From JAJUFS01 sp036381175 (lineage in GTDB: Bacteria; Pseudomonadota; Gammaproteobacteria; Natronospirales; JAJUFS01): DNA of 23,603 bases. Under the pieces are notes generated by a model, which did not search any database, was not told the DNA's origin, and saw only the letters and a program-made list of their open reading frames with translations. Within the stretch, counting starts at the first letter, position 1, and each line of letters begins with the position of its first letter. A program made the translations under genes and the position numbers. The stretch is taken from assembly GCA_036381175.1 (NCBI GenBank), contig DASVDI010000012.1:1-23603 (forward strand), given 5' to 3'. This document shows positions 15,528 to 22,081 of this stretch, one piece after another.

Positions 15528-16406
15528 ATGGCGAAATTCATGCCGCGCGCGCTGCTTCTGACAGTCTTGCTGTCCGGCTGCGCAAGCCTGCCTGAGAACA
15601 CCGAACGTTCCGAGAAGGATCCGTGGGAGCCGTACAACCGCGCGGTGTACAACTTCAATGATGCTGTCGATCGCGCCGTGCTGCGGCCGGTTGCAAAAGG
15701 TTATCGCGCCGTGACGCCCGATCCCGTGGAGCGCGGTGTGAGCAATTTCTTCGACAACCTCACCTATCCCATCGTCGCCGTGAACCAGTTCCTGCAAGGT
15801 GATTTCGGCGATGGCATGCGCGACACCGGACGCTTTCTTTTCAATACGATTTTCGGGCTGGGCGGCATCTTTGATCCGGCCACGGGCATCGGTCTTGAAG
15901 AGAACAGCGAGGATTTCGGCCAGACGCTGGGCGTGTGGGGCGTGCCGGAAGGCCCGTATTTCGTGCTGCCATTCCTCGGACCGTCAACGGTTCGCGACAG
16001 CGTCGGCACCTACGTGGACAGCGAAATGGATCCGTCGCTTTATTACGTGGAATCGCCGGAAAAATACTACCTGCTCGGATTGCGAATCATCGATCTGCGC
16101 GCGCAACTGCTCGATGTCGATTCACAGCTCGAAAATACCTACGATCCGTACACCTTCCTTCGCGACGCCTATTTGCAGCGGCGTGAATACCTGGTGCACG
16201 ACGGCAACCTGCAACGGAACACGGATTTTTACGACGACCTGTACAATTTCGAGGACATGGAAGACACCGTGCCTCCATCGGAAGACACGGCCAGCGAGAA
16301 CGACGAATCCGGTTCAACGGAACCGGATTCGTTGCCGAAAGAAGATATCAAGGATGATGGAACAGAGACGGACAACGAAACGTCCAGCGTGAATGATCAA
16401 ACGTGA
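15528..16406 (+). CDS. mlaA: MlaA (VacJ) phospholipid-transport lipoprotein
   Basis: A 292-residue outer-membrane lipoprotein that removes mislocalised phospholipids from the outer leaflet. Signal MAKFMPRALLLTVLLSGC with lipobox LSGC, lipidated C18. The MlaA core begins DPWEPYNRAVYNFND and includes the conserved FLFNTIFGLGGIFD and GVWGVPEGPYFVLPFLGPS. After about residue 230 there is an extra acidic, Ser/Thr-rich tail (DFYDDLYNFEDMEDTVPPSE and onward) that makes it longer than the ~250-residue E. coli protein. The ATG at 15528 has AAGGGA upstream. Its last 10 bp overlap the end of the convergent mlaB. Confidence 0.95.
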   Translation: MAKFMPRALLLTVLLSGCASLPENTERSEKDPWEPYNRAVYNFNDAVDRAVLRPVAKGYRAVTPDPVERGVSNFFDNLTYPIVAVNQFLQGDFGDGMRDTGRFLFNTIFGLGGIFDPATGIGLEENSEDFGQTLGVWGVPEGPYFVLPFLGPSTVRDSVGTYVDSEMDPSLYYVESPEKYYLLGLRIIDLRAQLLDVDSQLENTYDPYTFLRDAYLQRREYLVHDGNLQRNTDFYDDLYNFEDMEDTVPPSEDTASENDESGSTEPDSLPKEDIKDDGTETDNETSSVNDQT

Positions 16407-16732
16407 CCATCGAGTCCGAGCACGCTTTCCAGGTCAGACAGGCGTGCGAGCTGTGCCAGCCGTTCCGGCGCGTTGCGATATTCCAGTTGCCGGTTTCTTC
16501 GCAGCGCCTCGCGCCGCCACTCCAGCAGCACGGCGAGCGCCGCACTGTCTGATTGCCACAGGCCTGAAAGATCGAATACCAGTTTGTTTCCCTTCTGATC
16601 ATTGCCGCCGTCGAATACGGACGCGGCCGCATCCAGTGCGGCCGTGGCGTTTCCCAGCGTCAATGCGCCGTCGAGATGCACGACGCCCTCGCGACGCTCG
16701 ACGCTGACAGGTTCTTCCGCGGACATTTTCAC
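16397..16732 (-). CDS. mlaB: MlaB STAS-domain protein
   Basis: A 111-residue STAS-domain protein and last gene of the mla operon. Core features are GVVHLDGALTLGNA and KLVFDLSGLWQSDSAALAVL, where the serine after the DLSGL strand is the usual STAS helix cap. In E. coli MlaB binds MlaF and is needed for assembly and activity of the MlaFEDB ABC transporter. The start is GTG at 16732, overlapping the mlaC stop as GTGA, with GGAGG 10 nt upstream; ATG at 16726 is an alternative. It ends by tail-to-tail overlap with mlaA. Confidence 0.88.
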   Translation of the reverse strand: MKMSAEEPVSVERREGVVHLDGALTLGNATAALDAAASVFDGGNDQKGNKLVFDLSGLWQSDSAALAVLLEWRREALRRNRQLEYRNAPERLAQLARLSDLESVLGLDGHV

Positions 16733-17403
16733 TGGCCCGCATCCTCCGCTTCCGGCGCACTTTCAGCATCCGGTTTCGCATCGCCGGGTTTCGACACGCC
16801 GTTGCTTTCAAGTCGCGCGATCAGCGAGTCCAGGCCTTTCTGTTCAACTTCGGAATTGAAATCGGTGCGGTAATTGCGCACGTAGGAAATGCCTTCGATG
16901 ATGACGTCGAAAAGCTTCCAGCCGTTGTCCGTCCAGTGCAGCGTGTAGGCCACGGGAACCGACTGGCCGTTTTCGCGCATGACTTCTGTCTGCACGATGG
17001 TTCGCCGCGGGTTCGGTTCGCCGCGCAACGGCATGACCTGCAAACGGTCCTCGGTAAACTCCGCGAGTCCCTGCGCGTAGCTGTTCAACAGGAAGGACTG
17101 GAACGCTTCCTGGAAGCGCACGCGCTGCTCCTCGCTCGCACTGCGCCAGTGCGGCCCGAGCACCAGCTTCGAGATGTATTCGACGTCGATGTGCGGCAGC
17201 AATTCCTTGCGCACGATCTGCTGCGCGATCTCGGGATCCTGGCGCACCTGTTCGCGCTTGCCGTCGAGCGCCGAGAGCACGGCTTTCGAACGTTCCTTGA
17301 TGAATTGCACAGGATCGGTCATTTCCGCCGCGGCGGCCTGCATCGCGAACACGGTCACGCCAACAATCATGAAGCGAACCATCAGGTTTCGAAACGATTT
17401 CAT
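16729..17403 (-). CDS. mlaC: MlaC periplasmic phospholipid-binding protein
   Basis: A 224-residue exported protein (Ttg2D family). Signal peptide 1-26 (MKSFRNLMVRFMIVGVTVFA, cleavage near AAAA). The family core follows: ISKLVLGPHWRSASEEQRVRF, then LNSYAQGLAEF and the C-terminal VAYTLHWTDNGWKLFDVIIEG with SYVRNYRTDF. It ferries phospholipid between MlaA at the outer membrane and the MlaFEDB complex. A short charged Ala/Glu/Pro tail (about 200-224) follows the domain. Start and stop both overlap neighbouring mla genes by 4 bp. Confidence 0.96.
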   Translation of the reverse strand: MKSFRNLMVRFMIVGVTVFAMQAAAAEMTDPVQFIKERSKAVLSALDGKREQVRQDPEIAQQIVRKELLPHIDVEYISKLVLGPHWRSASEEQRVRFQEAFQSFLLNSYAQGLAEFTEDRLQVMPLRGEPNPRRTIVQTEVMRENGQSVPVAYTLHWTDNGWKLFDVIIEGISYVRNYRTDFNSEVEQKGLDSLIARLESNGVSKPGDAKPDAESAPEAEDAGQ

Positions 17404-17861
17404 TCTTCACCTCCCGAGGCGGAGTCGAACAGGTATTTGCTGATCAGGTTTTCAAGCACGACGGCGGATTGCGTGAAAAGAATCTCGTCGCCCTGCTTGA
17501 GGCTTTCGGTATCCGCACCCGGCTGGATGCCGATGTATTTTTCACCCAGCAGGCCGGACGTGAGAATCGCGGCGCTGGAATCGAAAGGAATGCGGTCATA
17601 GCGCGAGTCGATGGTCATCGTGACGACCGCATCAAGACGCTGGGGATCAACGGCGATATTTTCAACCCGCCCGATGGTCACGCCCGCCAGCGCCACCGGC
17701 GCGCGCGCCTTGAGGCTGCCGACGTTGGTGAACCGCGCGGTCACGGTGTAGCCGTCACCGCCGTAGGCCTGGATATTCGTTGTCTGCGTGATCAGGAAAA
17801 ACAGCGCCAGCAGTCCGAGGAATATGAATAATCCGGTTGCGAATTCAACACTTCTGTTCAT
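17400..17861 (-). CDS. mlaD: MlaD MCE-domain protein
   Basis: A 153-residue inner-membrane-anchored MCE protein. One N-terminal transmembrane helix (about 8-27, GLFIFLGLLALFFLITQ) is followed by the MCE domain, beginning VTARFTNVGSLKARAPVALA with GVTIGRVENI, and ending around the hydrophobic helix region NLISKYLF. MlaD forms a hexamer bound to MlaE and takes lipid from MlaC. The start has AGGAAAT upstream and lies 15 bp after mlaE. Confidence 0.96.
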   Translation of the reverse strand: MNRSVEFATGLFIFLGLLALFFLITQTTNIQAYGGDGYTVTARFTNVGSLKARAPVALAGVTIGRVENIAVDPQRLDAVVTMTIDSRYDRIPFDSSAAILTSGLLGEKYIGIQPGADTESLKQGDEILFTQSAVVLENLISKYLFDSASGGEE

Positions 17862-17876
17862 CGGTATTTCCTCAGT

Positions 17877-18647
17877 TCAAATCAGCATGGCGGTCAGCAT
17901 GTAGTCGAGCACGAGCACTGTCATCGCGGTGATGACAACGGTGCGCGTGGTCGCGCGGCTGACACCCTCGGCGGTCGGGTGCGCACGATACCCTTCGAAT
18001 ACGGCGAGCAGGCCCGCGGCAGCACCGAAGAAAACGCTCTTCAGCACGCCGCCCAGCACATCGTCGAACACATCCACGTTGTCCGGCATCGGCGCCCAGA
18101 ATTGTCCGCCATCCAGGCCCATCATCTGCACGGCGACAAACCATGCGCCGAGAATGGCGATCGCGTTGAAGATCGCGGTGAGCAAGGGCATGGCGATGAA
18201 TGCGCCGAGAAAGCGCGGCACGATGACGTAGCGAATCGGATCAACCGCCATCATTTCCATGCCGGCCAGTTGTTCGGTCGCTTTCATCAGGCCGATTTCG
18301 GACGCGAGCGCGGTGCCGGCGCGACCGGCGAACAACAGCGCCGTCACCACCGGGCCGAGCTCGCGCACCAGCGCCAGCACGACGACGGGACCCAGCGATT
18401 GTTCCGCGCCGAACTTGGCCATGGTGTTGTAGAACTGCAGGCTCAGCACCATGCCGACGAACAGGCCGGCCATCATGATGAGCACCAGCGAGTTCGCGCC
18501 GACGACATGCACCTGGCGGAAAATCAGTCCCGGCCGCAGCAGCGCACGTGGCGTGTCCGCGAGCATGCGAAGCATGAACAGGCACGCCGCACCGAAGGAC
18601 GCAAAAAAATCCACTGCCCCCTCGCGAAACTGCCGAACGAGACTCAT
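17877..18647 (-). CDS. mlaE: MlaE ABC transporter permease
   Basis: A 256-residue membrane permease with about five hydrophobic segments. The conserved MlaE coupling region EIGLMKATEQLAGMEMM and MAVDPIRYVIVPRFLGAFIA is present. It forms the transmembrane part of the MlaFEDB complex in the inner membrane. The ATG overlaps the mlaF stop by 4 bp. The C-terminus (VITAMTVLVLDYMLTAML) is typical. Confidence 0.97.
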   Translation of the reverse strand: MSLVRQFREGAVDFFASFGAACLFMLRMLADTPRALLRPGLIFRQVHVVGANSLVLIMMAGLFVGMVLSLQFYNTMAKFGAEQSLGPVVVLALVRELGPVVTALLFAGRAGTALASEIGLMKATEQLAGMEMMAVDPIRYVIVPRFLGAFIAMPLLTAIFNAIAILGAWFVAVQMMGLDGGQFWAPMPDNVDVFDDVLGGVLKSVFFGAAAGLLAVFEGYRAHPTAEGVSRATTRTVVITAMTVLVLDYMLTAMLI

Positions 18648-19459
18648 GGTGATTTCTCCCCGCCGAGCAGATCGTCGCGAATATCATTCGCGGGATAATG
18701 AAAAGGCACCGGTCCGTCCGCCAGGCCCTGCACGAACTGTTTCACCCACGGCGAATCGCTGTCACGCAATTCCCGGGGCGATCCTTCGCCGACAACCTTG
18801 CCATCGGCAATCAGGTACACGCGATCGGCGACCGACGCAATTTCCGGAACATCATGCGAGACGACAATGCTGGTAAGGCCGAGCACTTCATTGAGCCGCT
18901 TGATGAGGCGCACGATCTGGCCCATGGAAATCGGGTCCAGTCCGACGAACGGCTCGTCGTAGAAAATCATTTCGGGATCCATGATGACGGCGCGCGCCAG
19001 CGCCACGCGACGCGCCATGCCGCCGGACAGTTCCGAAGGCATCATGTCGGCCGCACCACGCAACCCGACCGCCTGCAATTTCATCAGCACGAGGTCGCGT
19101 ATCAGGGCATCGGGAAGATCGGTGTGCTCGCGCAGCGGGAAGGCGACGTTCTCGAACGCGCTGAGATCGGTGAGCAGCGCGCCGTTCTGAAACAGGAAAC
19201 CCATGTTCCGGCGAAGGGCGTACAAGGCATCGCGATCCAGCGCGACGACATCTTCGCCACCGATGCGAATCGTGCCGGCATCTGGGCGAAGCTGGCCGGT
19301 CACCAGGCGCAGCAGCGTGGTCTTGCCCGTACCGCTCGGCCCCATGAATGCGATGACCTTGCCGCGTGGAATGTCGATATCCACGCCGTCAAAAATGATC
19401 TTGTCGCCGCGACGGTATTTCAGTCCGCGGATTTCGATCAGAACGTCAGTATTCGACAT
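18644..19459 (-). CDS. mlaF: MlaF ABC transporter ATP-binding protein
   Basis: A 271-residue ATPase. Walker A GPSGTGKTT near residue 40, Q-loop in FLFQNGALLTDLSAFENV, ABC signature LSGGMARRVALARA, Walker B MIFYDEPFVGLD and H-loop SHD are intact. It powers the Mla phospholipid transporter. An upstream in-frame ATG at 19558 exists, but the start at 19459 was chosen for its AAGGA site and for the usual MlaF N-terminus (IEIRGLKYRRGDKIIFDG). It is the first gene of the mla operon; I see no convincing promoter in the 120 bp before it. Confidence 0.96.
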   Translation of the reverse strand: MSNTDVLIEIRGLKYRRGDKIIFDGVDIDIPRGKVIAFMGPSGTGKTTLLRLVTGQLRPDAGTIRIGGEDVVALDRDALYALRRNMGFLFQNGALLTDLSAFENVAFPLREHTDLPDALIRDLVLMKLQAVGLRGAADMMPSELSGGMARRVALARAVIMDPEMIFYDEPFVGLDPISMGQIVRLIKRLNEVLGLTSIVVSHDVPEIASVADRVYLIADGKVVGEGSPRELRDSDSPWVKQFVQGLADGPVPFHYPANDIRDDLLGGEKSP

Positions 19460-19535
19460 GCGCTTCCTTGGTGAACATCGCGGAATGACGATGCTTGTCT
19501 TGTGATTGCGCGTCTCGTTCTTGGCGAGCAACAAG

Positions 19536-19565
19536 ACGCCCCATGACCACTCGATCATGGGGCGT
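19536..19565 (-). terminator. Hairpin between the aldolase gene and mlaF
   Basis: ACGCCCCATGA (19536-19546) and TCATGGGGCGT (19555-19565) form a perfect 11-bp stem with an 8-nt loop. On the minus strand it is followed by CTTGTTGCTC, a weak U-rich stretch, and lies just past the aldolase stop, so it most likely ends that transcript before the mla operon. The weak U-run lowers certainty. Confidence 0.62.
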
Positions 19566-19581
19566 TCGGAATATCAATGAA

Positions 19582-20601
19582 CTACGCCGCTTTTTCCATG
19601 TCGGCTGTATATTCCCCGTCGCGAGCCGCACCATTGCACTTCGCACGGTGCAGGAATGCCTTCTGCGCGGCAGCGACATTTTCCACCTTGCCGCCCCACA
19701 CCTTCAGCGCCGGCGCCTGCAAGGCGCGGCCGTAGGAGAAGGTCAGGTCCCAGGGATGCGGGCCTGCCTGGTTCATCAGGTTCAGGTGCTGCGTGGCGAG
19801 TTCGTCGCTCTGTCCACCGGAGAGGAACGCAATGCCCGGAACGGCCGCCGGCACGTAATTCAGCAGGCAGTTCAGCGTCATTTCCGCAACCTGCTCGGGG
19901 TCCGCCTGCGTCGCGCACTGCTTGCCGGCGATGACCATGTTCGGCTTGAGGATCATGCCTTCCAGCGCGACGTTCTGCTTGTACAGCTCTTCGAACACGG
20001 TCTTCAGCGTGTGCGCGGTGACCTCGTAGCATTCCTCGATGCTGTTGTCCGCATCCATCAGCACTTCGGGCTCGACGATCGGAACGATGTTCTGTTCCTG
20101 GCAGAGCGCGGCGTAGCGCGCGAGCGCGTGTGCGTTCGTTTCGATGCAGGTGTTGCTCGGAATGTCCTCGCCAATGGTAATGACCGCGCGCCACTTCGCG
20201 AAGCGTGCGCCGAGTTCGTAATATTCCTTCAGGCGTTCGCGCAGGCCATCGAGACCTTCGGTAATCTTCTCGCCCGGGCATAGCGCGAGATCCTTCGCGC
20301 CCATGTCCACCTTGATGCCGGGAATCACACCGAGCTTTTCCAGCAACTGCGGAAACGGCGTGCCGTCCGCGGACTTCTGGCGCAGCGTTTCGTCATACAG
20401 GATGACGCCGCTGATGTATTTCTCCATGCCCGCGGCGGTGAACATCAGATCGCGATAGGCGCGACGGTTTTCTTCCGTCGATTCCGCGCCAATGGCGTCG
20501 AAGCGTTTCTTGATGGTGCCGGTGCTCTCGTCGGCGGCGAGAATACCCTTGCCGGGCGCGACCATGGCGAGTGCAACGTCGTTCAAAGCCTCAAGATTCA
20601 T
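19582..20601 (-). CDS. Class I fructose-bisphosphate aldolase
   Basis: A 339-residue Schiff-base aldolase of the type shared with animals and plants, cleaving fructose 1,6-bisphosphate to dihydroxyacetone phosphate and glyceraldehyde 3-phosphate, or the reverse in gluconeogenesis. The Schiff-base lysine is K219 in LKPNMV. Other active-site residues are D24 (AADES), K136 and R138 (AKWRAV) and E177/E179 (VEPEV), all in the order of rabbit aldolase. There is no class II zinc site. The C-terminal tyrosine of the animal enzyme is replaced by an EKAA end. It stands alone, separated from mlaF by a hairpin. Confidence 0.96.
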   Translation of the reverse strand: MNLEALNDVALAMVAPGKGILAADESTGTIKKRFDAIGAESTEENRRAYRDLMFTAAGMEKYISGVILYDETLRQKSADGTPFPQLLEKLGVIPGIKVDMGAKDLALCPGEKITEGLDGLRERLKEYYELGARFAKWRAVITIGEDIPSNTCIETNAHALARYAALCQEQNIVPIVEPEVLMDADNSIEECYEVTAHTLKTVFEELYKQNVALEGMILKPNMVIAGKQCATQADPEQVAEMTLNCLLNYVPAAVPGIAFLSGGQSDELATQHLNLMNQAGPHPWDLTFSYGRALQAPALKVWGGKVENVAAAQKAFLHRAKCNGAARDGEYTADMEKAA

Positions 20602-20663
20602 GCGAGCGATTCCCCTGTTCAGGTGTTCGAAAAATCGATGCCGACTTGGCCGGCGAAGCGGTC

Positions 20664-20672
20664 ATTTTACCA
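20664..20672 (-). promoter_or_regulatory. Candidate extended -10 promoter for the aldolase gene
   Basis: The minus strand reads TGGTAAAAT, an extended -10 (TGn plus TAAAAT, 5/6). No good -35 is seen. Initiation would be about 56 nt before the ATG at 20601. Confidence 0.4.
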
Positions 20673-20750
20673 GAGGGTTTTCCCCGGCGGCCATCGTCGG
20701 TGTGGAGAAGATTATGGAAAGCGGCTGCGGGAACAGGAACGGGGAAAAGA

Positions 20751-20795
20751 TGGTGGGCCGTGTAGGATTCGAACCTACGACCAATTGGTTAAAAG
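20751..20795 (-). pseudogene. 3' half of tRNA-Lys(UUU): integration boundary
   Basis: On the minus strand the sequence runs from an anticodon loop CTTTTAA (20795 to 20789) through 3' anticodon stem CCAAT, variable loop TGGTC, T-arm GTAGG-TTCGAAT-CCTAC, acceptor strand ACGGCCC, discriminator A and CCA (20753 to 20751). Each part matches tRNA-Lys(UUU). The 5' half is missing: the bases that should pair with CCAAT are AACAG, and no D-arm or acceptor 5' strand lies beyond. Retention of exactly the 3' half from the anticodon loop is the usual attachment-site core of tRNA-targeting phages and islands. The element lies to the right; the complete tRNA gene should be at its far end. Confidence 0.88.
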
Positions 20796-20850
20796 CTGTT
20801 TGGTGGAACGTCGGGGATAGTAAAATCAACAACTTGCGGAGGTGTCGCCC

Positions 20851-20931
20851 GTGGCAAATGTGCGACAAAGCGCAATGAAGTTACACGCAAACACGCAAAA
20901 GTCCCGCAAGGGTTTTCACCAGGATTCTTAG
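20851..20931 (+). CDS. Possible 26-residue basic peptide
   Basis: GTG at 20851 is preceded by GGAGG at 20838-20842 with 8-nt spacing, and the frame reads MANVRQSAMKLHANTQKSRK and six more residues to TAG at 20929. The peptide is basic with no recognisable motif. Its stop overlaps the AGGAG site of the next gene, compatible with a coupled small phage gene or a leader peptide. Support rests only on the ribosome site and position. Confidence 0.4.
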   Translation: MANVRQSAMKLHANTQKSRKGFHQDS

Positions 20932-20942
20932 GAGTAGAGCGG

Positions 20943-21122
20943 ATGGGTATTTTATCTGGAAACGTCAACGTCAAGTGCAATGGCTGCGGGCGCGTGGATA
21001 CGCTCGAATGCATAGAGGAAGGCGACGGGGCTTTCCGCTTTGATGCCGAAATGTACGATTGGCAATGGACCGACAAGGGGCTGGAATGCGAGAACTGTTG
21101 CGCCCCACCGGAGGATGAATGA
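20943..21122 (+). CDS. Small four-cysteine (zinc-ribbon-like) protein
   Basis: A 59-residue protein with CNGC at 12-15 and a C-terminal CENCC at 49-53, a spacing that fits a small zinc ribbon. The middle is acidic and aromatic (FDAEMYDWQWTDKG). AGGAG sits about 8 nt upstream. The stop TGA overlaps the start of the HD hydrolase gene (TGATG). No family recognised; typical of small accessory genes near phage attachment sites. Confidence 0.65.
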   Translation: MGILSGNVNVKCNGCGRVDTLECIEEGDGAFRFDAEMYDWQWTDKGLECENCCAPPEDE

Positions 21123-21583
21123 TGGGCAGATTAGATGAAGCAATCGAGTTTGGCCGGGCGGCTCACGCAGGACAGCGGCGCAAATATACTGGCGAACCGT
21201 ATTTTGATGCGCACTGTCTGGCGGTTGCTGGAAAGGTTTTGTCAACCGGGGGCACTGAGGATATGGTGATCGCCGCCCTGCTCCATGACACGATTGAGGA
21301 CACGGGCACCACCTATGACGACATCCGCTCTGTCTTTGGTGAGAGCGTGGCCGACATGGTTTTAGAGGTCACAGACGTTTTCACGAAAGCCAACTATCCG
21401 GATATGAATCGAGAGGCGCGCAAGACAAACGAAGCGATCAGGCTTGGCAAGATCAGCGAGAGCGCGCAACTGATAAAGCGGTGCGATGTTGAACACAATA
21501 CTTCCAGCATCTTGCAGCACGATCCGGAGTTCGCGGCAGTCTATCTGGAAGAAAAACGATTCCTGCTGACGCAGATTGGCTAA
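21122..21583 (+). CDS. HD-domain hydrolase, SpoT/MESH1-like (candidate ppGpp hydrolase)
   Basis: A 153-residue stand-alone HD protein. The order of signatures matches the hydrolase domain of RelA/SpoT and MESH1: GQRRKYTG then PYFDAH with H31, ALLHDTIEDT with H55-D56 and E59-D60, and LIKRCDVEHN with D122. The four HD metal ligands (H31, H55, D56, D122) and the ED pair that activates water are all present. There is no synthetase, TGS or ACT domain. The likely activity is removal of the 3' pyrophosphate from (p)ppGpp or a related nucleotide; a different nucleotide substrate is possible. The ATG at 21122 (7 nt from GGAGG) is preferred over 21119. It lies in the phage-like element, coupled to the small cysteine protein. 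Confidence 0.85.
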   Translation: MGRLDEAIEFGRAAHAGQRRKYTGEPYFDAHCLAVAGKVLSTGGTEDMVIAALLHDTIEDTGTTYDDIRSVFGESVADMVLEVTDVFTKANYPDMNREARKTNEAIRLGKISESAQLIKRCDVEHNTSSILQHDPEFAAVYLEEKRFLLTQIG

Positions 21584-21585
21584 CC

Positions 21586-21771
21586 ATGAACACCGACCGC
21601 CCCGTCACCCTCGAAGAAGTCACGGCCACCGCAGAGGTTCAGATTCGAGCGGCGGAACGGATCGCAGCCCATGCCATGAAAGAAGCAGCGAAGTACCGGC
21701 GCTATTCCGAAATGCTCCGAAAGGATCGGGACCGCTACAAGGCAATGATTCACTTGCGGGAGGATGAGTAA
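21586..21771 (+). CDS. Small helical hypothetical protein
   Basis: A 61-residue protein rich in Ala, Glu, Arg and Lys, likely one long helix or coiled coil (AERIAAHAMKEAAKYRRYSE). It begins 2 bp after the HD hydrolase stop, without a strong ribosome site of its own, so translation is probably coupled. No family recognised. Confidence 0.6.
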   Translation: MNTDRPVTLEEVTATAEVQIRAAERIAAHAMKEAAKYRRYSEMLRKDRDRYKAMIHLREDE

Positions 21772-21831
21772 ATCGCCACCCCTTGCGAATAAGTGGCGAC
21801 AATCCGTAACAAGGCGACAGGGCTGGCGATT

Positions 21832-21854
21832 TATCAATTTTCCGGAAACTGATA
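21832..21854. terminator. Dyad in the convergent gap of the phage-like region
   Basis: TATCA (21832-21836) and TGATA (21850-21854) bracket TTTCC/GGAAA, giving a stem with one bulge. It lies where the plus-strand and minus-strand transcripts of the element meet (21772-21871) and may be a shared transcription end. There is no strong U-run. Nothing else is seen in this gap. Confidence 0.35.
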
Positions 21855-21871
21855 GATTCTGAACTTTTGTA

Positions 21872-22081
21872 TCAATCGTCGTACTCCAGTTCCAGCAGCA
21901 GTTCGATGTAATGCTTTGCCTTCTCCAAGTCCTGTCGTCCGTTCTTATTCTTGTGGCGGCACAGGTACTTGATAGCGTTCCCTTCGAGATAACCGATACC
22001 GTTCGCGTGGATGAATTCGACCGGCTGAATGGCGAAGTCCTTATAGTGTGATCCGCCGATTTGCGTGTCTTGTGCGCTCAT
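21872..22081 (-). CDS. DUF3310 family small phage protein
   Basis: A 69-residue protein with the DUF3310 signature: GGSHYKDFAIQPVEFI, then the EGNAIKYLCRHKNKNG and DLEKAKHYIELLL segments. This family is common in phages and often sits in nucleotide-metabolism or replication modules; its function is not settled. The ATG at 22081 overlaps the stop of the metallophosphoesterase by 4 bp. An upstream in-frame extension exists but would run back through the neighbouring gene, so I reject it. Confidence 0.85.
   Translation of the reverse strand: MSAQDTQIGGSHYKDFAIQPVEFIHANGIGYLEGNAIKYLCRHKNKNGRQDLEKAKHYIELLLELEYDD

Noticed and set aside
20492..20878. Plus-strand frame spanning the half tRNA (VGRVGFEPTTN)
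   Set aside because: This peptide string is the common artefact of translating the antisense of a tRNA 3' end; the RNA explanation is better.
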